Shown: positions 1 to 8,652 of the stretch, one piece after another
Layout of the letters: every line of letters begins with the position of its first letter
How positions within the stretch are numbered: position 1 is the stretch's first letter
Assembly (NCBI RefSeq): GCF_022647505.1
Contig: NZ_CP071409.1
Coordinates: 2,728,001 to 2,792,000, forward strand
Reading direction: 5' to 3'
From: [Pantoea] beijingensis
GTDB lineage: Bacteria > Pseudomonadota > Gammaproteobacteria > Enterobacterales > Enterobacteriaceae
DNA: 64,000 nucleotides
Notes under the pieces: generated by a model
Seen by the model: the letters and a program-made list of their open reading frames with translations, nothing else
The model's database searches: none
Told to the model about the DNA's origin: nothing
Translations under genes and position numbers: made by a program

Positions 1-1888
1 TTACGATGAGGGAAAATCACTGTACGATGCGCTGACAAACGGTCAGTTAGATGCGGTGGTGGATAATGTTCTCTCCGCACGCTGGCTCATTCAGACGCGC
101 TATAACGGGAGCGTGCATCTTGCCTTTGCCGCAAGTGATACCGCGTGGCCGATTGCAATCGGCGTTTCACCTCAGCAACCGTTACTGCGGGCCATTATGG
201 ACAAAGGATTACAACAGATCCCTGCCGCTACGCAGCAGCGTATGCGGGATAACTGGAGCAACAACGTCCAACTGTCATCCGGTAGCGAGAACAACATGCG
301 TCCGGTCTCGTTATTTATGCTGGTAACGGCATTATTTGCCATCGCTTTCCTGCTGATTTTACTCGTGCGTCGCTACCTGCAGCAGCGACGTGATGCACAT
401 CAACGGCGTCAGTTAGAACAGCAACGCGAAGAGGCAGATCGCGCTAACCGGATGAAAAGTCAGTTCCTGGCAACGGTTAGCCATGAACTAAGAACGCCAA
501 TGCAGGCGATCCTTGGACTGCTGGAAATGGAGGTCGCTCGGCAACCTCAGGTACATAATCTGACAGTGATTCATAGCAGTGCCTTATCACTTATGACACT
601 GCTTAACGATCTACAGGACCATGCCAAGATTGAAAATAATACCTTTACCCTCGCACTGCAGGCCGTTGATCTTGAATATTGGTTGAATCAACTGAGCGAT
701 TTTTATCATCCACTGATGCGCCACGATGGGCCTGCTTTTCGGGTTCGTGCGCTTTCAGCGCTGCCTACTCGAGTGATGCTCGATATTGAACGGCTGCAGC
801 AAATTGCCAATAATTTGATCGGCAACGCCATTAAATTTACGCACAGTGGTGAGATCCTGCTTACGCTGGACGCGCTTGATGAGCAGATTTGCCTGCAGGT
901 TCAAGATAGCGGGACAGGTATTCCCGCTGATGAACAGCAGCGTTTATTTGAACCCTGGTATCAGACACCTTCCGGTAAAGCGCTGTCAATTCAGGGAAGT
1001 GGTTTAGGCTTATCGATCTGCCGTGAGATTGTAACACGCATGGGGGGGAGCATTACCCTGCATTCCCTGCCGGGAAGGGGCACAACGGTCCGCGTGCTAT
1101 TGCCACTGGTTATGGCCGAAGAAAGGGATAATGAGACAACCCCACCACCGAACCTGCGTAATGCTCCATCCCTCGCAGGGCTTCGCGTGGCTATTGTTGA
1201 CGATCATCCGACAAATCTTCTGGTCATGCAGCAGCAGCTGGCCCACTGCGGCGTAGCGGCTGAAACATACAGGTGTGGTCGTGCGTTGCTTCGCGCCAGC
1301 GCTGAGAAACCATTTGATGTATTGTTTATTGATTACAATATGCCCCATCCTGATGGGAGGACGGTGGCACGTATTTTGCGAAGGCGAGAGCGTCATCAGT
1401 TGCAGAAAACCACACTGGTTCTCTGTTCAGCGGATGCTCAGGCGTTAGCGCTCTCAACATCATTACAATTCGCCGATCGTGTATTACTAAAACCCGTTTC
1501 GCTGACAGCGATCGAAAGTGCATTGCAGAGTCATAACAATGATCCTTTTAGCGATCTCGACCAACAAATTAAGCGTCTGGCAAATCAGCAAGCGAGCTTT
1601 GTACCGCGCATTGTGTCAACGCTGATTAGCACCCTGCAAAGCGATCGCGATGCATTAGAACAGGCTCTTACTCAGCAGAATTGGTCAATGATTGAGAAAA
1701 TCGCCCATCGCATGAAGGGGAGTTGGTTACTGTTAGGCTATTCGTCCGGCGAGAGGCTTTGTCAGCAGATGGTAGAAAATGCGAAAAAGCACGCGGATAG
1801 CACGCCTGACTGGAATTTATTGATATTATTAACTAATAGATTACTCACAAAACTGGAAAATTATGGCACATCAACATTCGCACGCTGA
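1..1888 (+). CDS. Hybrid sensor histidine kinase, EvgS/BvgS-like (5' end outside window)
   Basis: The open frame runs in from before base 1 (first full codon at base 2), so the N-terminus is missing; 628 residues are visible. In order: the end of a periplasmic solute-binding-type domain, a transmembrane helix (about in-window residues 102-125), a coiled linker, a HisKA domain with SHELRTP (His codon 482-484), an HATPase with [10 protein letters not shown] and GSGLGLSI, a receiver domain with phospho-acceptor Asp at 1331-1333 (FIDYNMP), and a C-terminal HPt domain with AHRMKGS (His codon 1706-1708). This is the four-step phosphorelay layout of EvgS/BvgS. The partner regulator would be expected upstream, outside the window. 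The 3' end overlaps zitB by 26 bases, so the two are probably co-transcribed. The ligand is unknown. Confidence 0.85.
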   Translation, partial: YDEGKSLYDALTNGQLDAVVDNVLSARWLIQTRYNGSVHLAFAASDTAWPIAIGVSPQQPLLRAIMDKGLQQIPAATQQRMRDNWSNNVQLSSGSENNMRPVSLFMLVTALFAIAFLLILLVRRYLQQRRDAHQRRQLEQQREEADRANRMKSQFLATVSHELRTPMQAILGLLEMEVARQPQVHNLTVIHSSALSLMTLLNDLQDHAKIENNTFTLALQAVDLEYWLNQLSDFYHPLMRHDGPAFRVRALSALPTRVMLDIERLQQIANNLIGNAIKFTHSGEILLTLDALDEQICLQVQDSGTGIPADEQQRLFEPWYQTPSGKALSIQGSGLGLSICREIVTRMGGSITLHSLPGRGTTVRVLLPLVMAEERDNETTPPPNLRNAPSLAGLRVAIVDDHPTNLLVMQQQLAHCGVAAETYRCGRALLRASAEKPFDVLFIDYNMPHPDGRTVARILRRRERHQLQKTTLVLCSADAQALALSTSLQFADRVLLKPVSLTAIESALQSHNNDPFSDLDQQIKRLANQQASFVPRIVSTLISTLQSDRDALEQALTQQNWSMIEKIAHRMKGSWLLLGYSSGERLCQQMVENAKKHADSTPDWNLLILLTNRLLTKLENYGTSTFAR

Positions 1889-2795
1889 AGGAAACAGCAA
1901 TAAAAATCGCCTGCTGGCCGCGTTTTCGATCACCGCTGTTTTTATGGTGGCGGAGGTGATTGGTGGGATTATTTCTGGCTCGCTGGCGCTTCTGGCCGAT
2001 GCCGGACATATGCTTACCGATGCAGCGGCTCTGCTGGTTGCACTGCTTGCGGTTCAGTTTGCACAACGCAAGCCTAACGCACGCCACACCTTTGGATGGC
2101 TGCGTCTGACAACGCTTGCCGCGTTTGTCAATGCCATTGCGTTGTTGGTTATAACCGCATTAATTGTTTGGGAAGCAATAAGACGTTTTTACCAACCTCA
2201 ACCGGTAGCAGGCGGTTTTATGCTGGTGATTGCCATTGGTGGGCTAATTGCCAATCTGCTGTCATTTTGGTTATTACATCGCGGTACTGAAGAGAAGAAT
2301 CTCAACGTTCGCGCGGCTGCGCTACATGTGTTGGGCGATCTGCTTGGATCCGTCGGCGCGATTGTTGCAGCACTGATTATTTTGTTCACCGGCTGGACGC
2401 CAATCGATCCTATCTTATCTATTCTTGTATCCGCGCTGGTATTGCGTAGCGCGTGGTCATTAATGAAAGAAAGTTTTCATGAGCTGCTGGAAAGTGCCCC
2501 GGATTCGATAGATGTCGAAAAGCTAAAACGAGATTTGACGCTGAATATGGCCGAGGTGCGTAATGTACATCACGTACATCTGTGGCAGGTAGGCGAAAAG
2601 CCGGTAATGACATTGCATGTGCAGGTCATCCCGCCTCACGATCACGATGCGTTGCTACGGCGTATTCATGATTATCTACACCATCGCTATCATATTGAGC
2701 ATGCCACGGTGCAGATGGAGTATCAACGCTGTGAAGGGAACGATTGCGGCCTCGGATTTGGTCACGCAGAAGCCGCACATCATCACCATCACTAA
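1863..2795 (+). CDS. zitB: Zinc transporter ZitB, cation diffusion facilitator
   Basis: 310 residues. It exports Zn2+ across the inner membrane in exchange for protons. The cation diffusion facilitator signature is clear: [18 protein letters not shown] carries the HxxxD metal site, the second site is in [12 protein letters not shown], and there is a cytoplasmic C-terminal domain ([20 protein letters not shown]). N- and C-termini are His-rich ([16 protein letters not shown]). The protein resembles E. coli ZitB closely in length and motifs but differs at many positions. The start lies inside the end of the upstream kinase gene. The stop is one base from the stop of the convergent pnuC, with no terminator between them. 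Confidence 0.95.
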   Translation: MAHQHSHAEGNSNKNRLLAAFSITAVFMVAEVIGGIISGSLALLADAGHMLTDAAALLVALLAVQFAQRKPNARHTFGWLRLTTLAAFVNAIALLVITALIVWEAIRRFYQPQPVAGGFMLVIAIGGLIANLLSFWLLHRGTEEKNLNVRAAALHVLGDLLGSVGAIVAALIILFTGWTPIDPILSILVSALVLRSAWSLMKESFHELLESAPDSIDVEKLKRDLTLNMAEVRNVHHVHLWQVGEKPVMTLHVQVIPPHDHDALLRRIHDYLHHRYHIEHATVQMEYQRCEGNDCGLGFGHAEAAHHHHH

Positions 2796-2796
2796 T

Positions 2797-3513
2797 CTAT
2801 GCGAGCGGACGTGAACCCTGTTCGCGTGCGCTCCTTATCCATAGCCAGCAGCCATTCAAAGCAATCAGCGTCAATAATACATATTCCAGCGCCATCGCAT
2901 ATACGCCCTGACGGGTGAATATCATTACGCTGATAATATTGATTACAACCCAAATCAACCAGTTCTCAACGTATTTACGCGTCATTAAAATCATTGCCAC
3001 AATCGACAGTACCATCATACAAGAATCCCAGAATGGAAACGCATCAGGCTGTAGCGTCGGCATTGTTACTGCCATGCCCAAAGACTGCATGAGACTTACC
3101 GCAATGTCGGTCAGAAATGCAAATACCGGGTTGATAAACAGCGTCATCAGCGCAATGGCTATCGCACTGGCCGCGCCCCAGCCAATCGCTTTTGGCAAGG
3201 ATAACCAACGAATTTTAAGCGCTGTCTGGTTGTCTGCGGTTTGGCGACTCCATGCATACCAGCCATAGATATTGGCAACAAAGAAAAATAGCTGTAATAG
3301 CAAGCTGGCGTAGAGTTGGATTTGAAAGAAAATCACAGCAAATAATGAGACATTAATCAGACCAAACAGGTAATTAATAATTTTTTCCTGGCTGGCTAAC
3401 CAAATGCAGAGCAGCCCAGCCAGAGTGCCGACCGCTTCAATCCATGAAAGATCGTAGCCACCTGCACCAAGCGGAATATGAACCAGAATATTTTGCGTGC
3501 TAAAAAAATCCAT
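2797..3513 (-). CDS. pnuC: Nicotinamide riboside transporter PnuC
   Basis: 238 residues, the usual PnuC length. It is an inner-membrane facilitator that takes up nicotinamide riboside for NAD salvage. The sequence is mostly hydrophobic with about seven membrane segments and carries PnuC signatures such as LLCIWLASQEKIINYLFGLINV, ANIYGWYAW and a C-terminal LEYVLLTLIALNGCWLW. It lies about 100 bases downstream of nadA on the same strand, as in the nadA-pnuC operon of related bacteria, so control by the NadR site upstream of nadA is likely. Confidence 0.95.
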   Translation of the reverse strand: MDFFSTQNILVHIPLGAGGYDLSWIEAVGTLAGLLCIWLASQEKIINYLFGLINVSLFAVIFFQIQLYASLLLQLFFFVANIYGWYAWSRQTADNQTALKIRWLSLPKAIGWGAASAIAIALMTLFINPVFAFLTDIAVSLMQSLGMAVTMPTLQPDAFPFWDSCMMVLSIVAMILMTRKYVENWLIWVVINIISVMIFTRQGVYAMALEYVLLTLIALNGCWLWIRSAREQGSRPLA

Positions 3514-3615
3514 ATTGGCACCTTTCGAAAATTTATTCAGTTGTTGGAGTTACCTCGAAGCGACAGAGGCAACGATCGTCAACTTTGCTGGCAAAGGGCA
3601 ACAGCGCTCGTCAGA

Positions 3616-4677
3616 TCAAACATTGCCTTTGGTGCTAAGTTTGAGGTCTGCGGCAAAAGATAGCATACGATTAAGCGGTATCAATGCGCCTGTCCGCAAT
3701 GTTTCATCTACCTGAATCTCATGCTCACTTCCCCCTCGCGCCAGACCCTCTGCAATTGCCTTCAGTCCGTTCATTGCCATCCATGGGCAGTGAGCACAGC
3801 TACGGCAGGTTGCCCCCTCTCCTGCGGTGGGTGCTTCCAGCAATTCTTTGTCCGGGCAAGCCTGCTGCATTTTATAGAAAATACCGCGATCGGTAGCGAC
3901 GATCATTTGCGCATGTGGCAACGTTTTGGCCGCCTGAATCAGTTGACTGGTGGATCCTACCGCATCGGCCAAATCAACAATCGCTTGTGGTGACTCGGGA
4001 TGTACCAGCACAGCGGCTTCAGGATAGAGCGCTTTCATACGCTGTAGCGCCTGCGTTTTAAATTCATCATGCACAATACACGCCCCCTGCCAGCAAATCA
4101 CATCCGCACTGGTTTGTTGCGTCACGTAACGCCCTAAATGGCGGTCCGGGGCCCAGATAATCTTTTCGCCCAGACTGTCCAGATGGTCGATTAATTCAAC
4201 CGCGATGCTGGACGTTACTACCCAATCTGCCCGTGCTTTTACCGCGGCGGAAGTATTCGCATACACCACAACCGTGCGGTCGGGATGCATATCGCAGAAT
4301 TTATTGAACGCTTCAATCGGACAACCAAGATCCAGTGAACACTCGGCACGTAGTGTTGGCATTAATACCGTTTTTTCCGGACTAAGAATTTTTGCGGTTT
4401 CCCCCATAAAACGAACGCCAGCAACCAGTAGCGTAGAGGCGGAGTGCTGGCGACCAAACCGCGCCATTTCCAACGAGTCGGCTACACAACCGCCTGTTTC
4501 TTCCGCCAATGCCTGGATTTCCGGGTCAGTGTAATAATGGGCGACCATCACCGCATCTCGTGCTTTAAGCAGGCGTTTGATCTCCTCTCGATAAAATTGC
4601 TTCTCATCGGGAGAGAGACGTGCTGGTTTTGGCGGAAAAGGATAAACCGCGGTTTCCGGATCGAACATCAGGTTCAT
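3616..4677 (-). CDS. nadA: Quinolinate synthase NadA
   Basis: 353 residues. The enzyme condenses iminoaspartate with dihydroxyacetone phosphate to give quinolinate in de novo NAD synthesis. It is a [4Fe-4S] enzyme; the conserved cysteine contexts [14 protein letters not shown] and [10 protein letters not shown] are all present. The ATG at 4677 gives the family N-terminus [18 protein letters not shown]; the frame is open 39 bases further upstream from a non-ATG start, which I do not favour. The C-terminus (LKLSTKGNV) is a few residues longer than in E. coli. It is probably co-transcribed with pnuC and controlled by NadR. Confidence 0.96.
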   Translation of the reverse strand: MNLMFDPETAVYPFPPKPARLSPDEKQFYREEIKRLLKARDAVMVAHYYTDPEIQALAEETGGCVADSLEMARFGRQHSASTLLVAGVRFMGETAKILSPEKTVLMPTLRAECSLDLGCPIEAFNKFCDMHPDRTVVVYANTSAAVKARADWVVTSSIAVELIDHLDSLGEKIIWAPDRHLGRYVTQQTSADVICWQGACIVHDEFKTQALQRMKALYPEAAVLVHPESPQAIVDLADAVGSTSQLIQAAKTLPHAQMIVATDRGIFYKMQQACPDKELLEAPTAGEGATCRSCAHCPWMAMNGLKAIAEGLARGGSEHEIQVDETLRTGALIPLNRMLSFAADLKLSTKGNV

Positions 4678-4751
4678 ATCACCAATCTCGTTTTTCAGAC
4701 TTAACCTGTAAAGCAAAATAATGGGTTACAATCCGGGCCAAGCGCCACTAA

Positions 4752-4769
4752 TGTTTTATATGCTAAACA
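4752..4769 (-). promoter_or_regulatory. NadR-type operator upstream of nadA
   Basis: The sequence TGTTTTATATGCTAAACA matches the NadR box TGTTTA-N6-TAAACA at 11 of 12 specified positions. It lies about 75 bases upstream of the nadA start, where NadR represses de novo NAD synthesis in enteric bacteria. Confidence 0.75.
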
Positions 4770-4807
4770 AGATAGCGAAAATGATCCGGTATGTCGCCGG
4801 ATTTTTA

Positions 4808-5335
4808 TCATACTGACAAAAGATGTGACGAGGGACACTCCCCGATAGACCGAAGGCTCTGCGCTTCAATATTCAGCAACAGCGCCTTAGCTGGCAGCCC
4901 ACCAGCAAATCCCGTCAGTTTACCATTGGCCCCTATGACCCGATGGCAAGGGGCTATAATTGAGATTGGGTTTTTACTGTTCGCCGCGCCGACCGCTCGC
5001 ACCGCTTTCGGTCGACCAATCTGTCGGGCAATTTGCGCGTAGCTACGGGTTTCTCCATACGGAATAGTGAGTAGCGCATGCCACACCAGGCGCTGGAAAT
5101 CGGTCCCGACAAAATCCAGCGGGAGGCTAAAAGTACGACGTGAACCGGCAAAATACGCCTGCAACTGAAATTCCGCATCGCCCAGAAGGGGATGATCGTC
5201 GGCCACCTCAATGGATGCGGGTATACGAACGCGTCGCGGATCGTCGTTTTCCCACAGGATTGCGGCTATTCCCCGTTCGCTGGCCAACAACGTCAGTTTT
5301 CCTACTGGCGACGCCATACATTTGCGAAAATACAT
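4808..5335 (-). CDS. Methylated-DNA--protein-cysteine methyltransferase (Ogt/Ada C-domain type)
   Basis: 175 residues from the ATG at 5335, preceded by a strong GAGGAGAG ribosome site; an in-frame TTG at 5350 is part of that site and is not chosen. It removes O6-alkylguanine and O4-alkylthymine lesions by suicide transfer to cysteine. The active site is IIAPCHRVIGANGKLTGFAGG. The helix-turn-helix DNA-binding part YGETRSYAQIARQIGRPKAVRAVGAANSKNP precedes it. It could be called ogt, but it may be the functional replacement of the missing C-terminal domain of Ada, since it is transcribed divergently from an Ada-AlkA fusion. Chemical specificity is inferred from the family. Confidence 0.93.
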   Translation of the reverse strand: MYFRKCMASPVGKLTLLASERGIAAILWENDDPRRVRIPASIEVADDHPLLGDAEFQLQAYFAGSRRTFSLPLDFVGTDFQRLVWHALLTIPYGETRSYAQIARQIGRPKAVRAVGAANSKNPISIIAPCHRVIGANGKLTGFAGGLPAKALLLNIEAQSLRSIGECPSSHLLSV

Positions 5336-5400
5336 CTTCTCTCTCCTCAAGGCGTTAGAGTCGCCTTGCGGATTGATTATCCATTATTCTGTGGCATTAA

Positions 5401-5453
5401 CTGGCTGTTTTCGGACATTGATTTAAAATTATACGATGTCCGAAAACAGCCAG
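5401..5453. promoter_or_regulatory. Perfect 18-bp inverted repeat in the divergent alkylation-repair promoter region
   Basis: Arms CTGGCTGTTTTCGGACAT (5401-5418) and its exact reverse complement (5436-5453) flank a 17-base AT-rich spacer. The spacer and its edge contain a perfect TATAAT on the minus strand (5433-5428), a candidate -10 for the methyltransferase gene. It sits between two divergent repair genes, so a shared operator is the simplest reading; an RNA hairpin or a remnant of a palindromic mobile repeat is the alternative. It does not look like the E. coli Ada box. Confidence 0.6.
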
Positions 5454-5509
5454 CATCCCACTCTGACAAAGCATAAGGTTAACCCCTGTTTATTACCGGG
5501 ACTGAAAAG

Positions 5510-7024
5510 ATGATTGATAAAAATGCGGCGTGGCGTGCCCTGAAATCCCACGATCGGCGCTTCGACGGCGTATTTTTTGTTGGCGTCATTTCAACCGGTA
5601 TTTACTGCCGTCCTGTTTGTCCAGCAAAAACACCGCTTCCAGAGAACTGTCTGTTTTTCACCCGACCAGAGGCCGCGGAAAAAGCATTATTTCGCCCCTG
5701 CCTTCGCTGCCGCCCTGAATTGGCTCCGGGTAATGCACCCATAGATAATGCACATCGCATCGCGGACTTGCTGTTACAGCGTATTGACGAAGGGCTGGAG
5801 GAGGAAAATAACAGCCTGGAGCAGGTTGCTGCCCGTTTTTCTATCAGTTCACGTCAATTAAGACGCATTATTAAAGAAGAACTCGGCGTTTCGCCATTTG
5901 AGCTCAGACAAACACGACGGCTATTACTGGCTAAGCAACTGTTAACGGAAACCACGCTTTCCGTAACGGATATCGCCTTTGCCAGCGGCTTTTCAAGTGT
6001 GCGTCGGTTTAATGATGTGTTTAGCCAGCAGTATCGGATGTCACCCAGCCGACTGCGCAAAGAGATACAGGTCGACAGGCCTCTGACACTGCAGGCTGAA
6101 ACCTCCACGTTGCAACTGAGCTATCGTCCTCCTTATGACTGGGAGGCCATGCTGGAGTTTCTCAGCCTACGGGCCATCAAGGAAATTGAGTTAGTTGATG
6201 CCACCAGTTATTCCCGCACGCTGCGGCTGGGAGAAGCAACTGGTTGGATCAGGGTCACCCATGCACCGCAGAAGAATGCGCTGATGGTGGAATTTACCCA
6301 TTCGCTAACGTCCGCGTTACCCGCAATGCTGCAACGTCTACGTCATGTATTTGATCTCAGCGCTCGTCCCGACTTAATCAGCGCTCATTTGCAGCAAGAT
6401 CCCCTTCTCAGTGAAAGCCTGATAAAAAATCCCGGCTTACGTGTACCCGGTGCCGTCGACGGCTTCGAGATGACCATCCGTGCAATTCTTGGCCAACAAA
6501 TTACCGTTAAAGCAGCAACAACACTCGCGGGTCGCTTTGCCGAAGCCTTTGGCGAGAAGATCGTCACGCCCTTTCCCGAACTCAGCCGGCTATCGCCTTT
6601 ACCTTCACACGTTGCTGAAGCCAGTATTGACGAGATTGCACGTCTGGGCATTGTTAGCAGACGCGCAACCTGCATCCACGAAATTGCGCGGGCCTGTCAC
6701 TCTGGAGAGCTGTGGCTGGCTTCAGGGACCGATCCCGAAAAAACCATCCGGCAATTGATTATGCTACCGGGAATAGGACAATGGACGGCACACTATATTG
6801 CGATGCGTGCCCTACGCTGGCCTGATGCCTTTCCGAGGGATGATATTGTGATACGTAATAATCTTGGCGGTATTAGCGCAAAACAGGCAGAAAAGGTATC
6901 TCTATCGTGGAGCCCATGGCGCAGCTATGCCGTTATGCATATTTGGAAAAACCTTTCGAAGCGCTCATCAACTGCCCTTCCCGAAACCATACAGGCGGTG
7001 CCTGTGCAGAAGGTGCAGAATTAA
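5510..7024 (+). CDS. Ada-type regulator fused to AlkA 3-methyladenine glycosylase
   Basis: 504 residues. N-terminal Ada metal-binding/methylphosphotriester-acceptor domain (about 1-75) with the zinc cysteines in YCRPVCPAK and PCLRCRPE; AraC-type helix-turn-helix (about 85-185) with LARSISSRQLRR-like and SVTDIAFASGFSSVRRFNDVF segments; then an AlkA domain (about 195-490) with GQQITVKAATTLAGR, the helix-hairpin-helix LPGIGQWTAHYIAMRAL, and catalytic Asp in FPRDD. In the family this senses methylphosphotriesters, activates transcription and excises alkylated bases. Unlike E. coli Ada it has no methyltransferase domain; that function is encoded divergently next door. The last about 15 residues are poorly conserved. 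Confidence 0.92.
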   Translation: MIDKNAAWRALKSHDRRFDGVFFVGVISTGIYCRPVCPAKTPLPENCLFFTRPEAAEKALFRPCLRCRPELAPGNAPIDNAHRIADLLLQRIDEGLEEENNSLEQVAARFSISSRQLRRIIKEELGVSPFELRQTRRLLLAKQLLTETTLSVTDIAFASGFSSVRRFNDVFSQQYRMSPSRLRKEIQVDRPLTLQAETSTLQLSYRPPYDWEAMLEFLSLRAIKEIELVDATSYSRTLRLGEATGWIRVTHAPQKNALMVEFTHSLTSALPAMLQRLRHVFDLSARPDLISAHLQQDPLLSESLIKNPGLRVPGAVDGFEMTIRAILGQQITVKAATTLAGRFAEAFGEKIVTPFPELSRLSPLPSHVAEASIDEIARLGIVSRRATCIHEIARACHSGELWLASGTDPEKTIRQLIMLPGIGQWTAHYIAMRALRWPDAFPRDDIVIRNNLGGISAKQAEKVSLSWSPWRSYAVMHIWKNLSKRSSTALPETIQAVPVQKVQN

Positions 7025-7050
7025 AGCTGTATACCGCTGCAGGAACGTTA

Positions 7051-7107
7051 AAACGAAAAAAGCACCCAGTGGGTGCTTTTCTCTGAATTTGGTGGGTCGT
7101 GCAGGAT
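7051..7107. repeat. 57-bp direct repeat, copy 1 (tRNA-Lys 3' end plus terminator)
   Basis: Identical base for base to 7228-7284. It contains the terminator hairpin and, on the minus strand, the last 18 or so bases of tRNA-Lys. Here the tRNA end has no tRNA body attached; unrelated sequence begins at 7108. Confidence 0.9.
7055..7080. terminator. Bidirectional terminator, outer copy
   Basis: GCACCC-AGT-GGGTGC hairpin (7062-7076), with an A tract before it and TTTT after it, so it can stop transcription on both strands. It lies just after the Ada-AlkA gene. It is part of a 57-bp direct repeat with the copy at 7232-7257. Confidence 0.8.
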
Positions 7108-7210
7108 GACCTTCGCCTCATTCTGAGACTCGCCCTTCGGGTGATGCTAAAGCATCAGGCAAAATCGCTGCGCAATTTTGTCGACCTGCTGCAGGTTCGA
7201 ACCCTGCACG
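7098..7210. repeat. Structured tRNA-derived insert between the direct repeats
   Basis: The unique part is 7108-7227. CGTGCAGG (7098-7105) is exactly complementary to CCTGCACG (7203-7210), enclosing further hairpins: TGATGCT/AGCATCA, CAAAAT/ATTTTG and CCTGC/GCAGG. At 7191-7207 the plus strand reads GCAGG-TTCGAAC-CCTGC, a perfect T-arm shape facing opposite to the tRNA-Lys genes. No protein frame is convincing. It may be a palindromic intergenic repeat or the scar of a past integration. Confidence 0.6.
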
Positions 7211-7227
7211 GTTTACTTTTGTGTCTG

Positions 7228-7284
7228 AAACGAAAAAAGCACCCAGTGGGTGCTTTTCTCTGAATTTGGTGGGTCGTGCAGGAT
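7228..7284. repeat. 57-bp direct repeat, copy 2
   Basis: Identical to 7051-7107. In this copy the tRNA end is continuous with a complete tRNA-Lys gene (7267-7342), so this is probably the original arrangement. Confidence 0.9.
7232..7257. terminator. Terminator of the tRNA-Lys transcript
   Basis: GCACCC-AGT-GGGTGC hairpin (7239-7253). On the minus strand it is followed by a run of T, about 10 bases after the last tRNA. Confidence 0.8.
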
Positions 7285-7342
7285 TCGAACCTGCGACCAA
7301 TTGATTAAAAGTCAACTGCTCTACCAACTGAGCTAACGACCC
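7267..7342 (-). tRNA. tRNA-Lys (anticodon TTT)
   Basis: 76 bases including an encoded CCA end. It starts GGGTCGTTAGCTCAG on the minus strand, has the anticodon loop CTTTTAA (TTT) and the T-arm GCAGG-TTCGAAT-CCTGC. It is the last gene of a three-copy array. Confidence 0.97.
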
Positions 7343-7432
7343 GCTGTTGCGGTGTAATTCTGAAACCTGTCTTAATGCCTTGGTCCGTGTAGGGTAGCCC
7401 TTCACGATTTCACACTTTGCACCCGTTTATAG

Positions 7433-7508
7433 TGGTGGGTCGTGCAGGATTCGAACCTGCGACCAATTGATTAAAAGTCAACTGCTCTACCAACTGAGCT
7501 AACGACCC
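7433..7508 (-). tRNA. tRNA-Lys (anticodon TTT)
   Basis: 76 bases, identical in sequence to the copies at 7267 and 7603. It is separated from them by 90- and 94-base spacers that share the segments GCTGTTGCGGTGT and AGCCCTTCACGATTT, so the array grew by tandem duplication. No tRNA-Val genes are interspersed, unlike the E. coli Lys/Val cluster at this locus. Confidence 0.97.
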
Positions 7509-7602
7509 GCTGTTGCGGTGTGAAACTTGAAAATCTGATTTGATTCGCTCCGGGTCGTGCAAAATAGCCCTTCACGATTTACTATCTGTATTACTTTTGT
7601 AG

Positions 7603-7678
7603 TGGTGGGTCGTGCAGGATTCGAACCTGCGACCAATTGATTAAAAGTCAACTGCTCTACCAACTGAGCTAACGACCC
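7603..7678 (-). tRNA. tRNA-Lys (anticodon TTT)
   Basis: First gene of the array in transcription order, 76 bases with encoded CCA. It lies downstream of the cpoB gene and of a candidate promoter at 7729-7756. Confidence 0.97.
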
Positions 7679-7728
7679 ACTTTTAGGCTGTCCGGATGCA
7701 TTTAGATATGTCCCGGCAACGGCGGCAT

Positions 7729-7756
7729 ATATTACTGATTTGAGTTTTCAGCGCAA
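7729..7756 (-). promoter_or_regulatory. Candidate promoter of the tRNA-Lys array
   Basis: On the minus strand TTGCGC (7756-7751), a 16-base spacer and TAATAT (7734-7729) are followed by a GC-rich stretch, as in growth-rate-controlled tRNA promoters. The -35 overlaps one arm of an AACCACT/AGTGGTT inverted repeat (7755-7779). Confidence 0.4.
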
Positions 7757-7842
7757 CCACTATTTACGATTAAGTGGTTCAACTGCTTACCTTTCACGCG
7801 GCAAGACCAGAAATCAAACGATATCCGGTCAAACCACGTCGG

Positions 7843-8643
7843 TTATAGTCCTGCTGCGCGTTTCTGCGCCTGCTTTGCCGATTCGCTATTAGGATACTGT
7901 TTCACAACCTGCTGATAGACGGCTTTAGCCTTCGCATTATCGCCTTTATCCTGCATGATCACCCCAACCTTATACAGCGCTTCTGCACTTTTCGGCGATT
8001 TTGGGTATTTTTTCACGACGGTAGCAAAATAGTAAGCCGCATCATCTTTCTTACCTTTGTTATAATTCAACTGGCCAAGCCAATAATTGGCATTAGGTTG
8101 ATAAGTTGAATCAGGATATTTTTTCACAAAGGCATCAAAGGCGGATATAGCTTGATCGTACTGTTTTTTCTCCAGTACCAGCGCAACTGCCGCGTTGTAA
8201 TCCGTATTAGCATCGCCACTTTGTACCGGAGAACCCGATGCCGCCGAGCTATCGCTACCCGAGCTGGTTGCAGCGCCCGCAGTGCCAGCAGCCGTAGCTG
8301 AATCAGCAGTGGATCCACTCTGCCCACCACCATTGCTGCTGAGGCTGTCAATCTGCTGATAGATCTGCTTCTGACGCTCAATAACCTGGTTTAACTGGTA
8401 TGTATTTTCCTGGATCTGACCACGTAGCGAATCAATATCGCTTTGGTTGTCATTGAACTGCTGCTGAAGTTGTTGAAGAAGTTGTCCCTGAGCATTGGAT
8501 ATACGCTCAAGGGTGGTGACACGGTCTTCGACCGAGCCGGAGCCAGCATTACTGATTGTTGCCTGGGCATTAGCGGCCCAAGGGGCCGCTACGCCAACCA
8601 GTAACGACAGACTCAACAGGTGAGTTCTGAAGCTACTAATCAT
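7843..8643 (-). CDS. cpoB: Cell division coordinator CpoB (TolA-binding, TPR protein)
   Basis: 266 residues. Signal peptide MISSFRTHLLSLSLLVGVAAPWAANA, an N-terminal coiled coil (SVEDRVTTLERISNAQGQLLQQLQQQ onward) that trimerises, a Ser/Gly/Ala-rich linker (about 105-145), and C-terminal tetratricopeptide repeats (ANYWLGQLNYNKGKKDDAAYYFATVVKKYPKSPK). It is a periplasmic protein that links peptidoglycan synthesis by PBP1b to Tol-dependent outer-membrane constriction. It is the last gene of the tol-pal cluster, 9 bases after pal. The older name is ybgF. Confidence 0.95.
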   Translation of the reverse strand: MISSFRTHLLSLSLLVGVAAPWAANAQATISNAGSGSVEDRVTTLERISNAQGQLLQQLQQQFNDNQSDIDSLRGQIQENTYQLNQVIERQKQIYQQIDSLSSNGGGQSGSTADSATAAGTAGAATSSGSDSSAASGSPVQSGDANTDYNAAVALVLEKKQYDQAISAFDAFVKKYPDSTYQPNANYWLGQLNYNKGKKDDAAYYFATVVKKYPKSPKSAEALYKVGVIMQDKGDNAKAKAVYQQVVKQYPNSESAKQAQKRAAGL

Positions 8644-8652
8644 ACGATTCTC

